Shown here piece after piece: positions 41,871 through 49,588 of a DNA stretch of 56,399 bases. How positions within the stretch are numbered: position 1 is the stretch's first letter; each line of letters begins with the position of its first letter. Source of the stretch: a bacterium (GTDB lineage: Bacteria; Armatimonadota; Abditibacteriia; Abditibacteriales; Abditibacteriaceae); assembly GCA_004172935.1 (NCBI GenBank), contig SDZD01000041.1, positions 1 to 56,399 of the forward strand, written 5' to 3'. The notes under the pieces were generated by a model. The model was not told the DNA's origin. It did not search any database and saw only the letters and a list, made by a program, of their open reading frames with translations. Made by a program: the position numbers and the translations under genes.

Positions 41871-42146
41871 ATGAATTCTCAAAAGCCCAAATGCCATCGT
41901 TGTGGGCGTCACAGGAGAGAGCAAGAAACTCTTTGCCCAGAATGCCAAATGCGAGATTTAATTGCGACCCTAGACCCACAAAAATTAGAATCTATGCGCG
42001 AACGAATACGCGAAGGGCGCAATATCCAAGCTGTAAAAGAAGCCCATGAGCTATTGAAGTCTTCTCTCAAAGATGCGGTTGACCTGATGTATTTCCTCGA
42101 AGCACAAGAGAAAGCGAATAGGCCAACTCCCGAACTCGGAGACTAA
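41871..42146 (+). CDS. Zinc-ribbon small protein, first tandem copy
   Basis: A 91-residue soluble protein. CHRC and CPEC (residues 8-11 and 22-25) form a compact CxxC...CxxC zinc ribbon at the N-terminus; the rest is helical (LIATLDPQKLESMRERIREG, then a coil of about 30 residues) and ends AQEKANRPTPELGD. It lies nine bases after the YihY stop. The next gene is a tandem copy with the same layout. No family name recognised. Confidence 0.8.
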   Translation: MNSQKPKCHRCGRHRREQETLCPECQMRDLIATLDPQKLESMRERIREGRNIQAVKEAHELLKSSLKDAVDLMYFLEAQEKANRPTPELGD

Positions 42147-42170
42147 AAGAAGCCGCTGAGGTATAGAAAG

Positions 42171-42461
42171 ATGGATGAAGAAAAAGATGACGCCCCAACA
42201 TATAAATGCCAACGCTGCGGTCGTAACCGAAAAGGGCAAGAAACTCTCTGCTCAGACTGCCAAATGCGAGATTTCATTGAGACTCTTGATCCTGAAAAAT
42301 TGGGACGTGTGCGTGAGATAATGCGTGAAGGAACCATGACTTTGGCCGTAGTCGAAGCTCGCAAACAATTGGTTTCTTCTTTGTCTGAAGCGTATGATCT
42401 TGTTCTATTTCTCGATGCACAAGAAAAAGCGAATAGGCCAACTCCCGACACCGAAAACTAA
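42171..42461 (+). CDS. Zinc-ribbon small protein, second tandem copy
   Basis: A 96-residue paralogue of the preceding gene: CQRC and CSDC zinc ribbon, DFIETLDPEKLGRVREIMREG, and the end AQEKANRPTPDTEN. The last 30 or so bases of the conserved tail are nearly identical at DNA level to copy one. Upstream, GAAGCCG precedes an in-frame CTG at 42156 where copy one has GAAGCCG followed by its ATG, so the duplicated unit included the leader and the start has moved to ATG 42171. It is followed by a terminator hairpin. Confidence 0.8.
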   Translation: MDEEKDDAPTYKCQRCGRNRKGQETLCSDCQMRDFIETLDPEKLGRVREIMREGTMTLAVVEARKQLVSSLSEAYDLVLFLDAQEKANRPTPDTEN

Positions 42462-42463
42462 CC

Positions 42464-42496
42464 AATCCCCTGTCTATGGCAGGGGATTCGCTTTTT
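42464..42496 (+). terminator. Terminator between the zinc-ribbon pair and the glycosylase gene
   Basis: AATCCCCTG/CAGGGGATT (nine base pairs, 7-base loop) is followed by CGC and T5, three bases after the second zinc-ribbon stop and just before the glycosylase start. Confidence 0.85.
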
Positions 42497-42504
42497 ATGG
42501 GCTT

Positions 42505-43173
42505 ATGCCCGAAAAAATCCCCTTCGATTTGGATGTCGCCTTCGAGCGAATTGAGGATGCCATCGCTCCCTATCCCAAGGCGGCGCTCTTCCAACTCAAG
42601 GAAGACGGCTACTCATCCGTCTTCGAGCAGTTAATCGCTTGTATGCTCTCCATCCGCACCTACGACGAAGTCGCCTTCCCTGCCACAATCCGACTCCTCG
42701 AAAAAGCGCGCACTCCCGCCCAAATGCTCGAACTCTCCGTCGAAGAAGTCGATGCCCTCATCAAGCCCTGCACCTACCACGAATCGAAAGCCCCCCAAAT
42801 CCTAGCTATCGCCAAACGTGCCGTCGAAGAGTTCGGCGGCGAACTCCCCTGTGACCGTGAAGCTCTGCTCTCGATGCACGGCATAGGCCCCAAATGCGCC
42901 AACCTCACCCTCAGCATCGCCTGTAACCAACCCTTCATCGGTGTAGATGTTCACGTTGACCGCGTAACCAACAGATGGAGCTACGTCGAAACCAAGACCC
43001 CTGAAAAAACTATGGTAGCCCTCGAAAAGAAGCTACCGCGCGAAAAGTGGGTAGACATCAACCGCCTCCTGGTCCCCTTCGGCAAGCATATCTGTACCGG
43101 AAATCTTCCCAAATGCTCCACTTGCCCACTGCTGGAGATGTGCCCGCAAATTGGCGTGGTGAAGCACCGATAG
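42505..43173 (+). CDS. nth: Endonuclease III-type DNA glycosylase (HhH-GPD, iron-sulphur)
   Basis: A 222-residue base-excision repair enzyme that would remove oxidised pyrimidines and cut the strand. The helix-hairpin-helix is LLSMHGIGPKCANLTLS with catalytic Lys130, and Asp148 is in IGVDVHVDR; the 18-residue spacing equals K120/D138 of E. coli Nth. The iron-sulphur cluster motif C-x6-C-x2-C-x5-C is at the C-terminus (CTGNLPKCSTCPLLEMC). The N-terminal SIRTYDE replaces the usual SAQTTD. The ATG at 42505 is chosen because upstream in-frame sequence lies in the terminator and the previous gene. Confidence 0.9.
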   Translation: MPEKIPFDLDVAFERIEDAIAPYPKAALFQLKEDGYSSVFEQLIACMLSIRTYDEVAFPATIRLLEKARTPAQMLELSVEEVDALIKPCTYHESKAPQILAIAKRAVEEFGGELPCDREALLSMHGIGPKCANLTLSIACNQPFIGVDVHVDRVTNRWSYVETKTPEKTMVALEKKLPREKWVDINRLLVPFGKHICTGNLPKCSTCPLLEMCPQIGVVKHR

Positions 43174-43202
43174 GCGCGGATTTACTTTGAGGCAGAATTA
43201 CA

Positions 43203-43868
43203 ATGACATTTTCCGAGTGGATAACTTATGTTTTCGACCATCCTGTATCTGAGCCTCTACAAGAGTGGTATTGGGATAGCGCTTGGGAAGATTGGGATGG
43301 GCCTGCTGAAACCATTGTTGATTACGTTACTCGGACCTTTAACCAATCAGGAACGCTTCTCAGCCCCTTCTCCGATGGCCAGGTTAATCAAGGGTTGAAC
43401 TATTTAATTAATTTTTCATGTTCAAGTTACATGGTCGCCCTGCAAGGGGAAGTGGTGTCACTTGAAGACCGATTGAGATGTATTGATTCAATGGCGACAT
43501 TGTTCAAAGATTGCTTTGCCACCCGTTGCACGCCTTATTTGAGTCACCTCGATGAACCGGGAGTCAGTCCATTGAACTCTGTGTGTTACATGTGGTGGGA
43601 TACATTGCCTTTGCATGGGCTGGCTCATCATCATCCTGAGTGGCCCAGTGGCCCCACAGTCGACCAGCACATTCTTGCCGTCATTGAGCAGGGGCTTAAT
43701 CTGTCGGAGGCTTGTGTCGAGAGTTCATTGCTTGGTCTTGGCGAGTGGGGGCACTACTATCCAGAGAAGATACAGCAAATTATCGACGATTTTATCGAAG
43801 CGAATCCCGGCCTACGCCCAGAGTTGAGGAATTTTGCTTTGTGGATGAGGGCGCGCTCTGAGAAATAA
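43203..43868 (+). CDS. Unknown protein, 221 residues
   Basis: No family recognised. A soluble, Trp-rich protein with MTFSEWITYVFDHPV at the start, EWYWDSAWEDWDGPAETIVDYV near 20-42, a Cys/Met-rich middle and WWDTLPLHGLAHHHPEW (residues about 128-144), where two or three His could bind a metal. The base composition is somewhat lower in G/C than the neighbours. GAGG lies about 11 bases before the ATG, 29 bases behind the glycosylase stop, so co-transcription with nth is likely. Confidence 0.75.
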   Translation: MTFSEWITYVFDHPVSEPLQEWYWDSAWEDWDGPAETIVDYVTRTFNQSGTLLSPFSDGQVNQGLNYLINFSCSSYMVALQGEVVSLEDRLRCIDSMATLFKDCFATRCTPYLSHLDEPGVSPLNSVCYMWWDTLPLHGLAHHHPEWPSGPTVDQHILAVIEQGLNLSEACVESSLLGLGEWGHYYPEKIQQIIDDFIEANPGLRPELRNFALWMRARSEK

Positions 43869-44012
43869 CGCACATCTCTTTTCATCCACCCTCTTACAAT
43901 CCTCCTCATAGATTAGAATTGCCAAACATCACTAAATAAATTGCCAATGATTCTTCTGAAGTCATAAGCGCATTCTAAGCGTCATTAGGGGAGCTTTCCC
44001 TTTGATTCATCC

Positions 44013-44723
44013 ATGAAAAGCGCGTTTACTTTGGTGGAATTGCTCGTAGTTATCGCTATTATTGCGATTTTGGCAGCGATTCTGTTCCCCGCCTTTGCCC
44101 GTGCCCGTGAAAATGGACGCCGTGCCGCCTGTCAATCAAACCTCCGCCAAATCGGCATGGGCCTCCTGCAATACAGTCAGGACTACGACGATGTTTTAGT
44201 CGCCGACTGGTATGTGACTAACCCCAATCAGGGGCTTTCGACCCAATCCTCTTCCGTACCTAATGCCCGCTATAAATGGCTCGATGCCATTTTCCCCTAC
44301 ACCAAAAGCGAGCAAATTTTTAATTGCCCTTCGGCCTCTTCAAACGCTGGCAAGCCGTGGCGCTACTATGGCAATCTGGCTCCCGCTGAAGAAATCTCCG
44401 ATTTCGGTTCCTACATCATCATGCACGGCTACGGGCCGAATCAGCCCGATAGAACGCCGCCCGTTTCGCATCCTCTCTCCAACGATTTAGTCTCGCTTGC
44501 GCGCGTTGAAGCTCCCACAACCACGGCCTGGGTCATGGATGGCGATGGCCATTTCTACTGTCAGGTTGGCACAAATAATGTCGTTGGAAATATTCTGGAT
44601 CGACATTTGGACACCATCGGAATTCTGTTTCTCGATGGGCATGTTAAGTCGATAAAGCTATCCATTCTAAATACACCTAATTCCAATGGAGTGCTGCCCA
44701 TGACAACAATTCAAGACGATTAA
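44013..44723 (+). CDS. Pseudopilin-like secreted protein (H-x9-DG type)
   Basis: A 236-residue copy with the shortest leader of the five (MKSA before FTLVELLVVIAIIAILAAI), FARARENGRRAACQSNLRQIGMG, and HLDTIGILFLDG (H-x9-DG) near residue 205. The end (HVKSIKLSILN...TTIQDD) closely matches that of the 47628-48395 copy (HVKSMKLTALA...FTIEDD), so these two form a subgroup. It precedes the stalk-domain gene by 78 bases. Confidence 0.88.
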   Translation: MKSAFTLVELLVVIAIIAILAAILFPAFARARENGRRAACQSNLRQIGMGLLQYSQDYDDVLVADWYVTNPNQGLSTQSSSVPNARYKWLDAIFPYTKSEQIFNCPSASSNAGKPWRYYGNLAPAEEISDFGSYIIMHGYGPNQPDRTPPVSHPLSNDLVSLARVEAPTTTAWVMDGDGHFYCQVGTNNVVGNILDRHLDTIGILFLDGHVKSIKLSILNTPNSNGVLPMTTIQDD

Positions 44724-44801
44724 CGAAATTTCGGCGAACAATTTGCCGATACCTCCCGTCATAGCCCTCGTTCCTAACCGAACGTAAGAGGAATGTCAAC
44801 C

Positions 44802-45893
44802 ATGAAAAATAACATCATCACCAAGACGGGAGTTTCTGTATTAGCGCTGAGTGCAGGTTTGGGCGTCGTAGCCCAAGCACAGAGCGGTCCCGCTCCTCAG
44901 ATCGCGGTCAATGGCCAACTTCTTCGCACCGAATCAGGAGCATTCACGAAAAACAACCGCGTTCTCGTGCCGATGCGCGACATCTTTGAATCCCTCGGCG
45001 CCACGGTCAATTACAACGACCTGACCCGCCAAATCGCCGCCCAGCGTGGCACCACCATTGTTCGTATGACTCTGGGTTCGAGTCAGGCCAGCGTCAACAA
45101 TGTGCCTGTTACCCTCGACTCGGCGGCCAGCTCCTACGGCGGTCGTACCTATGTCCCACTGCGCTTCGTCAGCGAAGCTATGGGCGCCACGGTCAACTAC
45201 AGCGCACCGCAGCAGTTGGTTTCCATCTCCGGCCAGGGTTACTCCGGCCCAGCCTATGCGGGCAACACCGGCAGCGGTTCGCAGGTCGGCGGCTACTCGC
45301 AAATCTCCATTCCTGCCAACTCGGTCGTTAAAGCCCGACTCGATCAGGAAATCACCTCTGCCACGGCCTACGTCGGTCAGCCATTCAGTGCCACCGTAAG
45401 TTCGCAGGAAACCGGCGACTCCGAGTTCCCCGCTGGCACCAAAGTCATGGGCGAAGTTGTGGCTGTCACCAAGAAGTCGGGCAACACCCCCGGCACCCTC
45501 GACTTGCGCTGGACTCGCGCCATCTTGCCTGGAAACCAGAACGTCGCCATCGACGGCACTCTGATTTCGCTCGACAACGATTCCGTGCAACAGGTCGGAG
45601 GCCGCATTCAGGCCACTGGTAAGGGCCGTTCCAATAATGACACGCTCAAAGTCGTCGGCATCGGCGCTGGCGCTGGCTTCCTGCTGGGGCGCGTGTTGAA
45701 GCAGAACTCGACCCTTACCGCCGTCCTCGGCGCTGCGGGCGGCTACCTGTACGACCGCTCCAAGAACAAGGGTAAAGTTGCCGACGCCCGCTTAACCTCT
45801 GGCACCGAGTTGGGTATCCGCCTCCGTTCCGGCGTCACCTACCGCGATACCACCGGCTACTCGTCGGCTCGTGACAACTACCTGCGCTTGTAA
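44802..45893 (+). CDS. Secreted protein with copper-amine-oxidase-like stalk domain
   Basis: A 363-residue protein with signal peptide (TGVSVLALSAGLGVVAQAQ). Residues about 30-145 form the copper amine oxidase N-terminal (stalk) domain, recognised by ITVNG-like opening IAVNGQLL, NNRVLVPMRDIFESLGATVNY and GRTYVPLRFVSEAMGATVNY. The rest includes SATVSSQETGDSEFPAGTKVMGEVV, a glycine-rich membrane-like stretch (GIGAGAGFLLGRVL) and a basic end. The ATG at 44802 sits nine bases behind AGAGGA; the ATG at 44793 would touch that site. It probably acts in the envelope; no enzyme activity predicted. Confidence 0.87.
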   Translation: MKNNIITKTGVSVLALSAGLGVVAQAQSGPAPQIAVNGQLLRTESGAFTKNNRVLVPMRDIFESLGATVNYNDLTRQIAAQRGTTIVRMTLGSSQASVNNVPVTLDSAASSYGGRTYVPLRFVSEAMGATVNYSAPQQLVSISGQGYSGPAYAGNTGSGSQVGGYSQISIPANSVVKARLDQEITSATAYVGQPFSATVSSQETGDSEFPAGTKVMGEVVAVTKKSGNTPGTLDLRWTRAILPGNQNVAIDGTLISLDNDSVQQVGGRIQATGKGRSNNDTLKVVGIGAGAGFLLGRVLKQNSTLTAVLGAAGGYLYDRSKNKGKVADARLTSGTELGIRLRSGVTYRDTTGYSSARDNYLRL

Positions 45894-45910
45894 AATCTGG
45901 CGCCGTCAAG

Positions 45911-45943
45911 AAAACCCCGTCCACAATGGCGGGGTTTTTCTTT
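45911..45943 (+). terminator. Terminator of the stalk-domain gene
   Basis: AAAACCCCG/CGGGGTTTT stem with a 10-base loop and T5CTTT, 17 bases after the stop. Confidence 0.88.
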
Positions 45944-46021
45944 GCGTGCCCGATAAATTGTTCATCCAGAAGTTACAATTTTTATCGAGCGCGTTCGGGA
46001 GCGGTGCGTCCGACTATTGTA

Positions 46022-46753
46022 ATGCGAGCTACTTCTATTTCTTCGCGCGCAGTCGTTACGTTGTTACTGGGTACTGCGATCTTGTCTCCCGCTTTCCAGG
46101 CGAAAGCTGCCCCCGGAGACAAGCCCGACGCGCAAGGCCAAAAGGTCGTTAAGCGGGTCGAGCAACTATTACGTGCTACTATTAAAAATCAAGATGGCAG
46201 TCCCTTAGCTATCTCACTGACACCGACCTCGAAAGCCGCCCAAGGCTTTCTTTCCGATGTTCGTATTTCGGGCGGTGCCACCCAACTGAAATCGCTGTTC
46301 GTCTCCGAGTTTCAGCTACACGCCCAAAACGTGCAGGTTGATGTTCCCTCGCTGTGGAGCGAAGGAAAGGTGCGCACCAAGCGTGCTCAAACCCAATTGC
46401 GTGTCGTCATCACCGAGCAGGACTTGACGCGCATGTTGGCCAACAGCAAAAGCACTAAGGACATGGACCTAAAGGTGAAGTACGTCGGTGACAAAATGCA
46501 CATCACCGGAAAACTGAACTACGCCATTGTTAACGGCCCGGTTTCGGGTTACGCCCGATTGCGCCAGACCAGCGACCACAACGTCTATCTCGATATTCTG
46601 TCGTTGCAACTGCGCGGTATCGAGGCTCCCGGTTTCATCAAAAATCAGCTCTCCTCGCGTATCAACCCGGTCATCAAATACTCCAGCGTGCCGTTCAACC
46701 CACCGTTCCGCACATTGAAAGTAGTGGGCAACAAAGCCATCTTGTCCACCTGA
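46022..46753 (+). CDS. DUF2993/LmeA-like secreted lipid-binding protein
   Basis: A 243-residue protein with signal peptide (MRATSISSRAVVTLLLGTAILSPAFQAKA, cleavage at AKA). The mature part has the DUF2993 pattern: VEQLLRATI..., DVRISGGATQLKSLFVSEFQLHAQNVQVDVP, VVITEQDLTRML, and a closing LQLRGIEAPGFIKNQLSSRINPV. LmeA members bind phospholipid in the periplasm; activity here is by analogy. The ATG at 46022 starts the signal; the longer frame from 45926 begins inside the upstream terminator. Confidence 0.85.
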   Translation: MRATSISSRAVVTLLLGTAILSPAFQAKAAPGDKPDAQGQKVVKRVEQLLRATIKNQDGSPLAISLTPTSKAAQGFLSDVRISGGATQLKSLFVSEFQLHAQNVQVDVPSLWSEGKVRTKRAQTQLRVVITEQDLTRMLANSKSTKDMDLKVKYVGDKMHITGKLNYAIVNGPVSGYARLRQTSDHNVYLDILSLQLRGIEAPGFIKNQLSSRINPVIKYSSVPFNPPFRTLKVVGNKAILST

Positions 46754-46775
46754 GGCCGCGAAACGACTAACCCAC

Positions 46776-46812
46776 AAAAAAGCCCGACTCAAATATTTGA
46801 GTCGGGCTTTTT
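46776..46812. terminator. Bidirectional terminator
   Basis: A near-perfect palindrome (AAAAAAGCCCGACTCAAAT and its complement) lies between the convergent DUF2993 and Tyr/Pro-rich genes, with A-run and T-run on each side. Confidence 0.92.
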
Positions 46813-46827
46813 CGTTAGCCAATGGAA

Positions 46828-47499
46828 TTACCAGGCGCGGACTGTGGTGTTGGTACTGCTGCTGCTGGAACCAAACGAAGCGCTAATGCCGCCCCGGTTG
46901 AAACCAATTCCGCTGTTGTTGGTCGTTGTCCGCGAACCGTATCCGTAATTGGGTGGATAGGGGTTATTCACGATAACTTGCGGCATCGTCGTTATCACTG
47001 GCGGTGGCGCCCAGCTATAGGGAGAGGTGCCAAGATACGATTGCTGGCTGGGTACAAAGTAAGCCCCCGGTGCATAACCGTAAGGGTAGGGGGCTGGTGG
47101 CGCATAACCATAACCCGGTGCTGGGTAACCGTAACCTGGTGGTGGATAAGCCGGATAACCATAGCCTGGCGGTGGATAAGCCGGATAGCCATAAGCGGGA
47201 TAAGTTGGGTAGCCTCCCGACAAAATGGTTTGTGCCCCGATGGCGCTAAGAGCATTCAGTCCAGCGTCGGTGGTGTTGATGGTTGTTCTCGACAATACCA
47301 CGCTACCGTCTGGAGCAATATAGGAGTTAGAGTACCCCGGCCTTGAGTTCGATTTCGAATTTGTAGGCTCTGGGTTCGCCACGACCACCTGACCATTTCG
47401 CGAGGTATAGGAGTTTTGATACGCGGGCCTGTTGTTCTGAGCCTGAGCCGTTGATGCCAAAGCAAAAACGACGGCTAGTGGTGCAAAGTAACGGATCAT
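46828..47499 (-). CDS. Secreted Tyr/Pro/Gly-rich protein
   Basis: A 223-residue protein with a signal peptide ending AQA-Q. Residues about 94-145 consist of YPPPGYGYPA-like repeats, flanked by Ser/Asn-rich parts (NSYTSRNGQVVVANP and NSYIAPDGSVVLS are two similar segments of about 20 residues). The C-terminus ends with GSSSSSTNTTVRAW. AAAGGA nine bases before the ATG is a good ribosome binding site. Composition suggests a structural or surface-coating protein; nothing enzymatic is visible. Confidence 0.78.
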   Translation of the reverse strand: MIRYFAPLAVVFALASTAQAQNNRPAYQNSYTSRNGQVVVANPEPTNSKSNSRPGYSNSYIAPDGSVVLSRTTINTTDAGLNALSAIGAQTILSGGYPTYPAYGYPAYPPPGYGYPAYPPPGYGYPAPGYGYAPPAPYPYGYAPGAYFVPSQQSYLGTSPYSWAPPPVITTMPQVIVNNPYPPNYGYGSRTTTNNSGIGFNRGGISASFGSSSSSTNTTVRAW

Positions 47500-47627
47500 G
47501 TTGACAGTCCTTTCAAGTTCCGAGCCATGTGACGGAGATAAGTTCGCATATGTTCAAAATAAATTCAGGAAAAAATTTCTTTTCTCCACGAACCCCGAAA
47601 AAGACTGTTTTTCGCCCGATTACACCT

Positions 47628-48395
47628 CTAATCATCCTCAATTGTGAACAGCGTCATAACTTGGTCACTGCCGATGGTTTTGGTTTGTGCCAATGCCGTT
47701 AATTTCATCGACTTGACATGACCGTCGCAAAACAACACGCCCGTAGTATCGAGATGTCGTTCGACGATGTTTTGTAACTGTCGGGGCGTTGTCGCCGAAA
47801 TAACCGGATTCGCCGCTGGAGTCGTCCAGAAAAATCCCTGCGAACCGCCCGTATTCACCGCCGTAACCGCGTTGTTGTTATCCGTGATCCACACCGTCGA
47901 AGATGGCACCCCAATCGAAGCCGTCGAAACGCTGTAAGCCGCCGAAGAGCGCGGGGGTGTGTAAGCATCGCCCGCCGCACCATAGGCGCCGTTTAACCCA
48001 TACGAGCCATAATTTTGTCCCGGCGTCGCCGTGGTGAGGGCTTCGGGTTTCGAGTGAAAAATGTAGCGACTATTGGACGCGCTATCGCTGGGGCAGGTAA
48101 AAACCTGTTCGCTCTTCACATAAGGGAAAATCGCGTCCATCCACTTATAGTTGGTCGCATCCGAGTTGCCCGCTGTCCCATAAAACGAAAAGAACAACGT
48201 CTCATCGTAGTCCTGCATGTATTGCAGTGCCCCCAATCCAATTTGCCGCTCGTTGCTCTGGCAGGAAGCGCGGCGCGCATTCTCGCGCGCCCTCGCGAAC
48301 ACAGGAAACAAAATCGCCGCCAGAATCGCGATGATGGCAATGACCACCAAAAGCTCCACTAAAGTAAAAGCGGGACGCGCCCGAAAAGAAGCCAT
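47628..48395 (-). CDS. Pseudopilin-like secreted protein (H-x9-DG type)
   Basis: A 255-residue copy: leader MASFRARPA, FTLVELLVVIAIIAILAAI, FARARENARRASCQSNERQIG, and HLDTTGVLFCDG (H-x9-DG). Its C-terminal HVKSMKL...FTIEDD pairs it with the 44013-44723 copy. The gap behind it (47500-47627) is A/T-rich without a clear hairpin. Confidence 0.88.
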   Translation of the reverse strand: MASFRARPAFTLVELLVVIAIIAILAAILFPVFARARENARRASCQSNERQIGLGALQYMQDYDETLFFSFYGTAGNSDATNYKWMDAIFPYVKSEQVFTCPSDSASNSRYIFHSKPEALTTATPGQNYGSYGLNGAYGAAGDAYTPPRSSAAYSVSTASIGVPSSTVWITDNNNAVTAVNTGGSQGFFWTTPAANPVISATTPRQLQNIVERHLDTTGVLFCDGHVKSMKLTALAQTKTIGSDQVMTLFTIEDD

Positions 48396-48565
48396 CGAAA
48401 AATCAAGACGCCCGTCCGCAAACTCGGAGCCTCAAGAAGCTCCGAGGCTTTCCGATATTCCTTTGGCAAAATCGCACCACTTACCCTTGTCTCAACCGCT
48501 CAAAGAGCTTTCTCACCAGTGGGGTCGGGCAGTCGCGAGGCTCCGGCGTTCGATGCAATAACACC

Positions 48566-49444
48566 ATGAAAATCAACCTCCGTTTGTGGATTTTGCCGTT
48601 GTGCCTTTTCGCGCAACTATTGTTGCTGAAGTCGGCGGCGCTCGCTGATGTCCAAAAGGATGTTGTATATGGCGAAGCGGGTGGACAAAAACTTCAACTT
48701 GATGTCTACGGAGCGGACGCCAAAGCGAAAAAGCCCGCCATCATCTTCGTGCATGGCGGCGGCTGGGTGGCAGGTGGGCGTGGCGATATGGGCGGCTGGG
48801 CCACAGCCTTTGCCCAAAAGGGCTATGTCTGTTTTTCCACGTCCTATCGCTTGGTCAAAGACGGCAAGAATGGCTTCCCCGCCCAAATCGACGATGTGCA
48901 ACGAGCCGTGCGTTGGATTCGCGCCAACGCCAATCGCTACGGCGTGAATCCCAAACGCATCGGGTCGTTTGGCCTTTCGGCAGGTGGTCATCTGGTCGCA
49001 TTGCTGGGCACTACAGACACGCGAGACAACAGCAACCGCGAACTTTCCAAATATTCCAGCCGCGTCCAATGCGTCGTCGACCTCTACGGCCCCACCGACT
49101 TTACCGGCGCCCCCGACCCCACTATGGCAGATGCCAGTAGCGGCAAGCAATTTGTGGAAGGCTTTCTCGGAAAACTCCCCGAAAACGCCGCCAAATATCG
49201 CGATGCCTCGCCCGTCCTTCATGTCGATAAGAAATCAGCCCCCTTCCTCATCTTTCACGGAGCCAAAGATTCTCTCGTTTCAATCGGGCAATCGGTGATT
49301 CTGGACGAAATCCTCCTCAAACAAGGCATCGAATCCAAACTAATCGTCTTCCCCAATTCCGGCCATGCCTATGGCGAACCAGAAGCGATTAAGCAAACCT
49401 TCGATTCATCGCTCGCATTTTTTGACCGCCACCTAAAAAACTAA
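48566..49444 (+). CDS. Secreted alpha/beta hydrolase (esterase/lipase, BD-FAE-like)
   Basis: A 292-residue enzyme with signal peptide (LPLCLFAQLLLLKSAALA). The oxyanion motif is FVHGGGWVAGG, the nucleophile Ser138 is in GLSAGG, the Asp is in HGAKDSLV and the His is in SGHAYGE. The opening VVYGEAGGQKLQLDVYGA is typical of esterases of the BD-FAE/acetylxylan type. It probably deacylates sugar esters or short-chain lipids outside the inner membrane. A hairpin (AGCCTC/GAGGCT) lies about 120 bases upstream. Single gene. Confidence 0.87.
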   Translation: MKINLRLWILPLCLFAQLLLLKSAALADVQKDVVYGEAGGQKLQLDVYGADAKAKKPAIIFVHGGGWVAGGRGDMGGWATAFAQKGYVCFSTSYRLVKDGKNGFPAQIDDVQRAVRWIRANANRYGVNPKRIGSFGLSAGGHLVALLGTTDTRDNSNRELSKYSSRVQCVVDLYGPTDFTGAPDPTMADASSGKQFVEGFLGKLPENAAKYRDASPVLHVDKKSAPFLIFHGAKDSLVSIGQSVILDEILLKQGIESKLIVFPNSGHAYGEPEAIKQTFDSSLAFFDRHLKN

Positions 49445-49492
49445 CCCCCGAATTGCTGGCTCCAAGCAAAAACGCCAGATACCCCCAACTCG

Positions 49493-49586
49493 GCCCTTCT
49501 ACCTTGGAAGAAGGTGGCACGCAGTGCCGGATGAGGGCCGCGTAGCGGAAAACTAACCACTAACCACTAACCACTAATAACTAAAA
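49493..49586. repeat. Intergenic repeat with two hairpins and a 7-base tandem repeat
   Basis: CCTTCT...AGAAGG and GGCAC-GCA-GTGCC hairpins in a GCACGCAGTGCCGGATGAGGG setting (49493-49537) are followed by four ACTAACC-like units (49549-49576). It lies between the convergent esterase and proB genes. The first part resembles intergenic repeats seen in many bacteria. Confidence 0.5.
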
Positions 49587-49588
49587 CC

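Noticed and set aside
49549..49586. CRISPR-like short repeats
   Set aside because: Units of seven bases without spacers; a simple tandem repeat, not an array.
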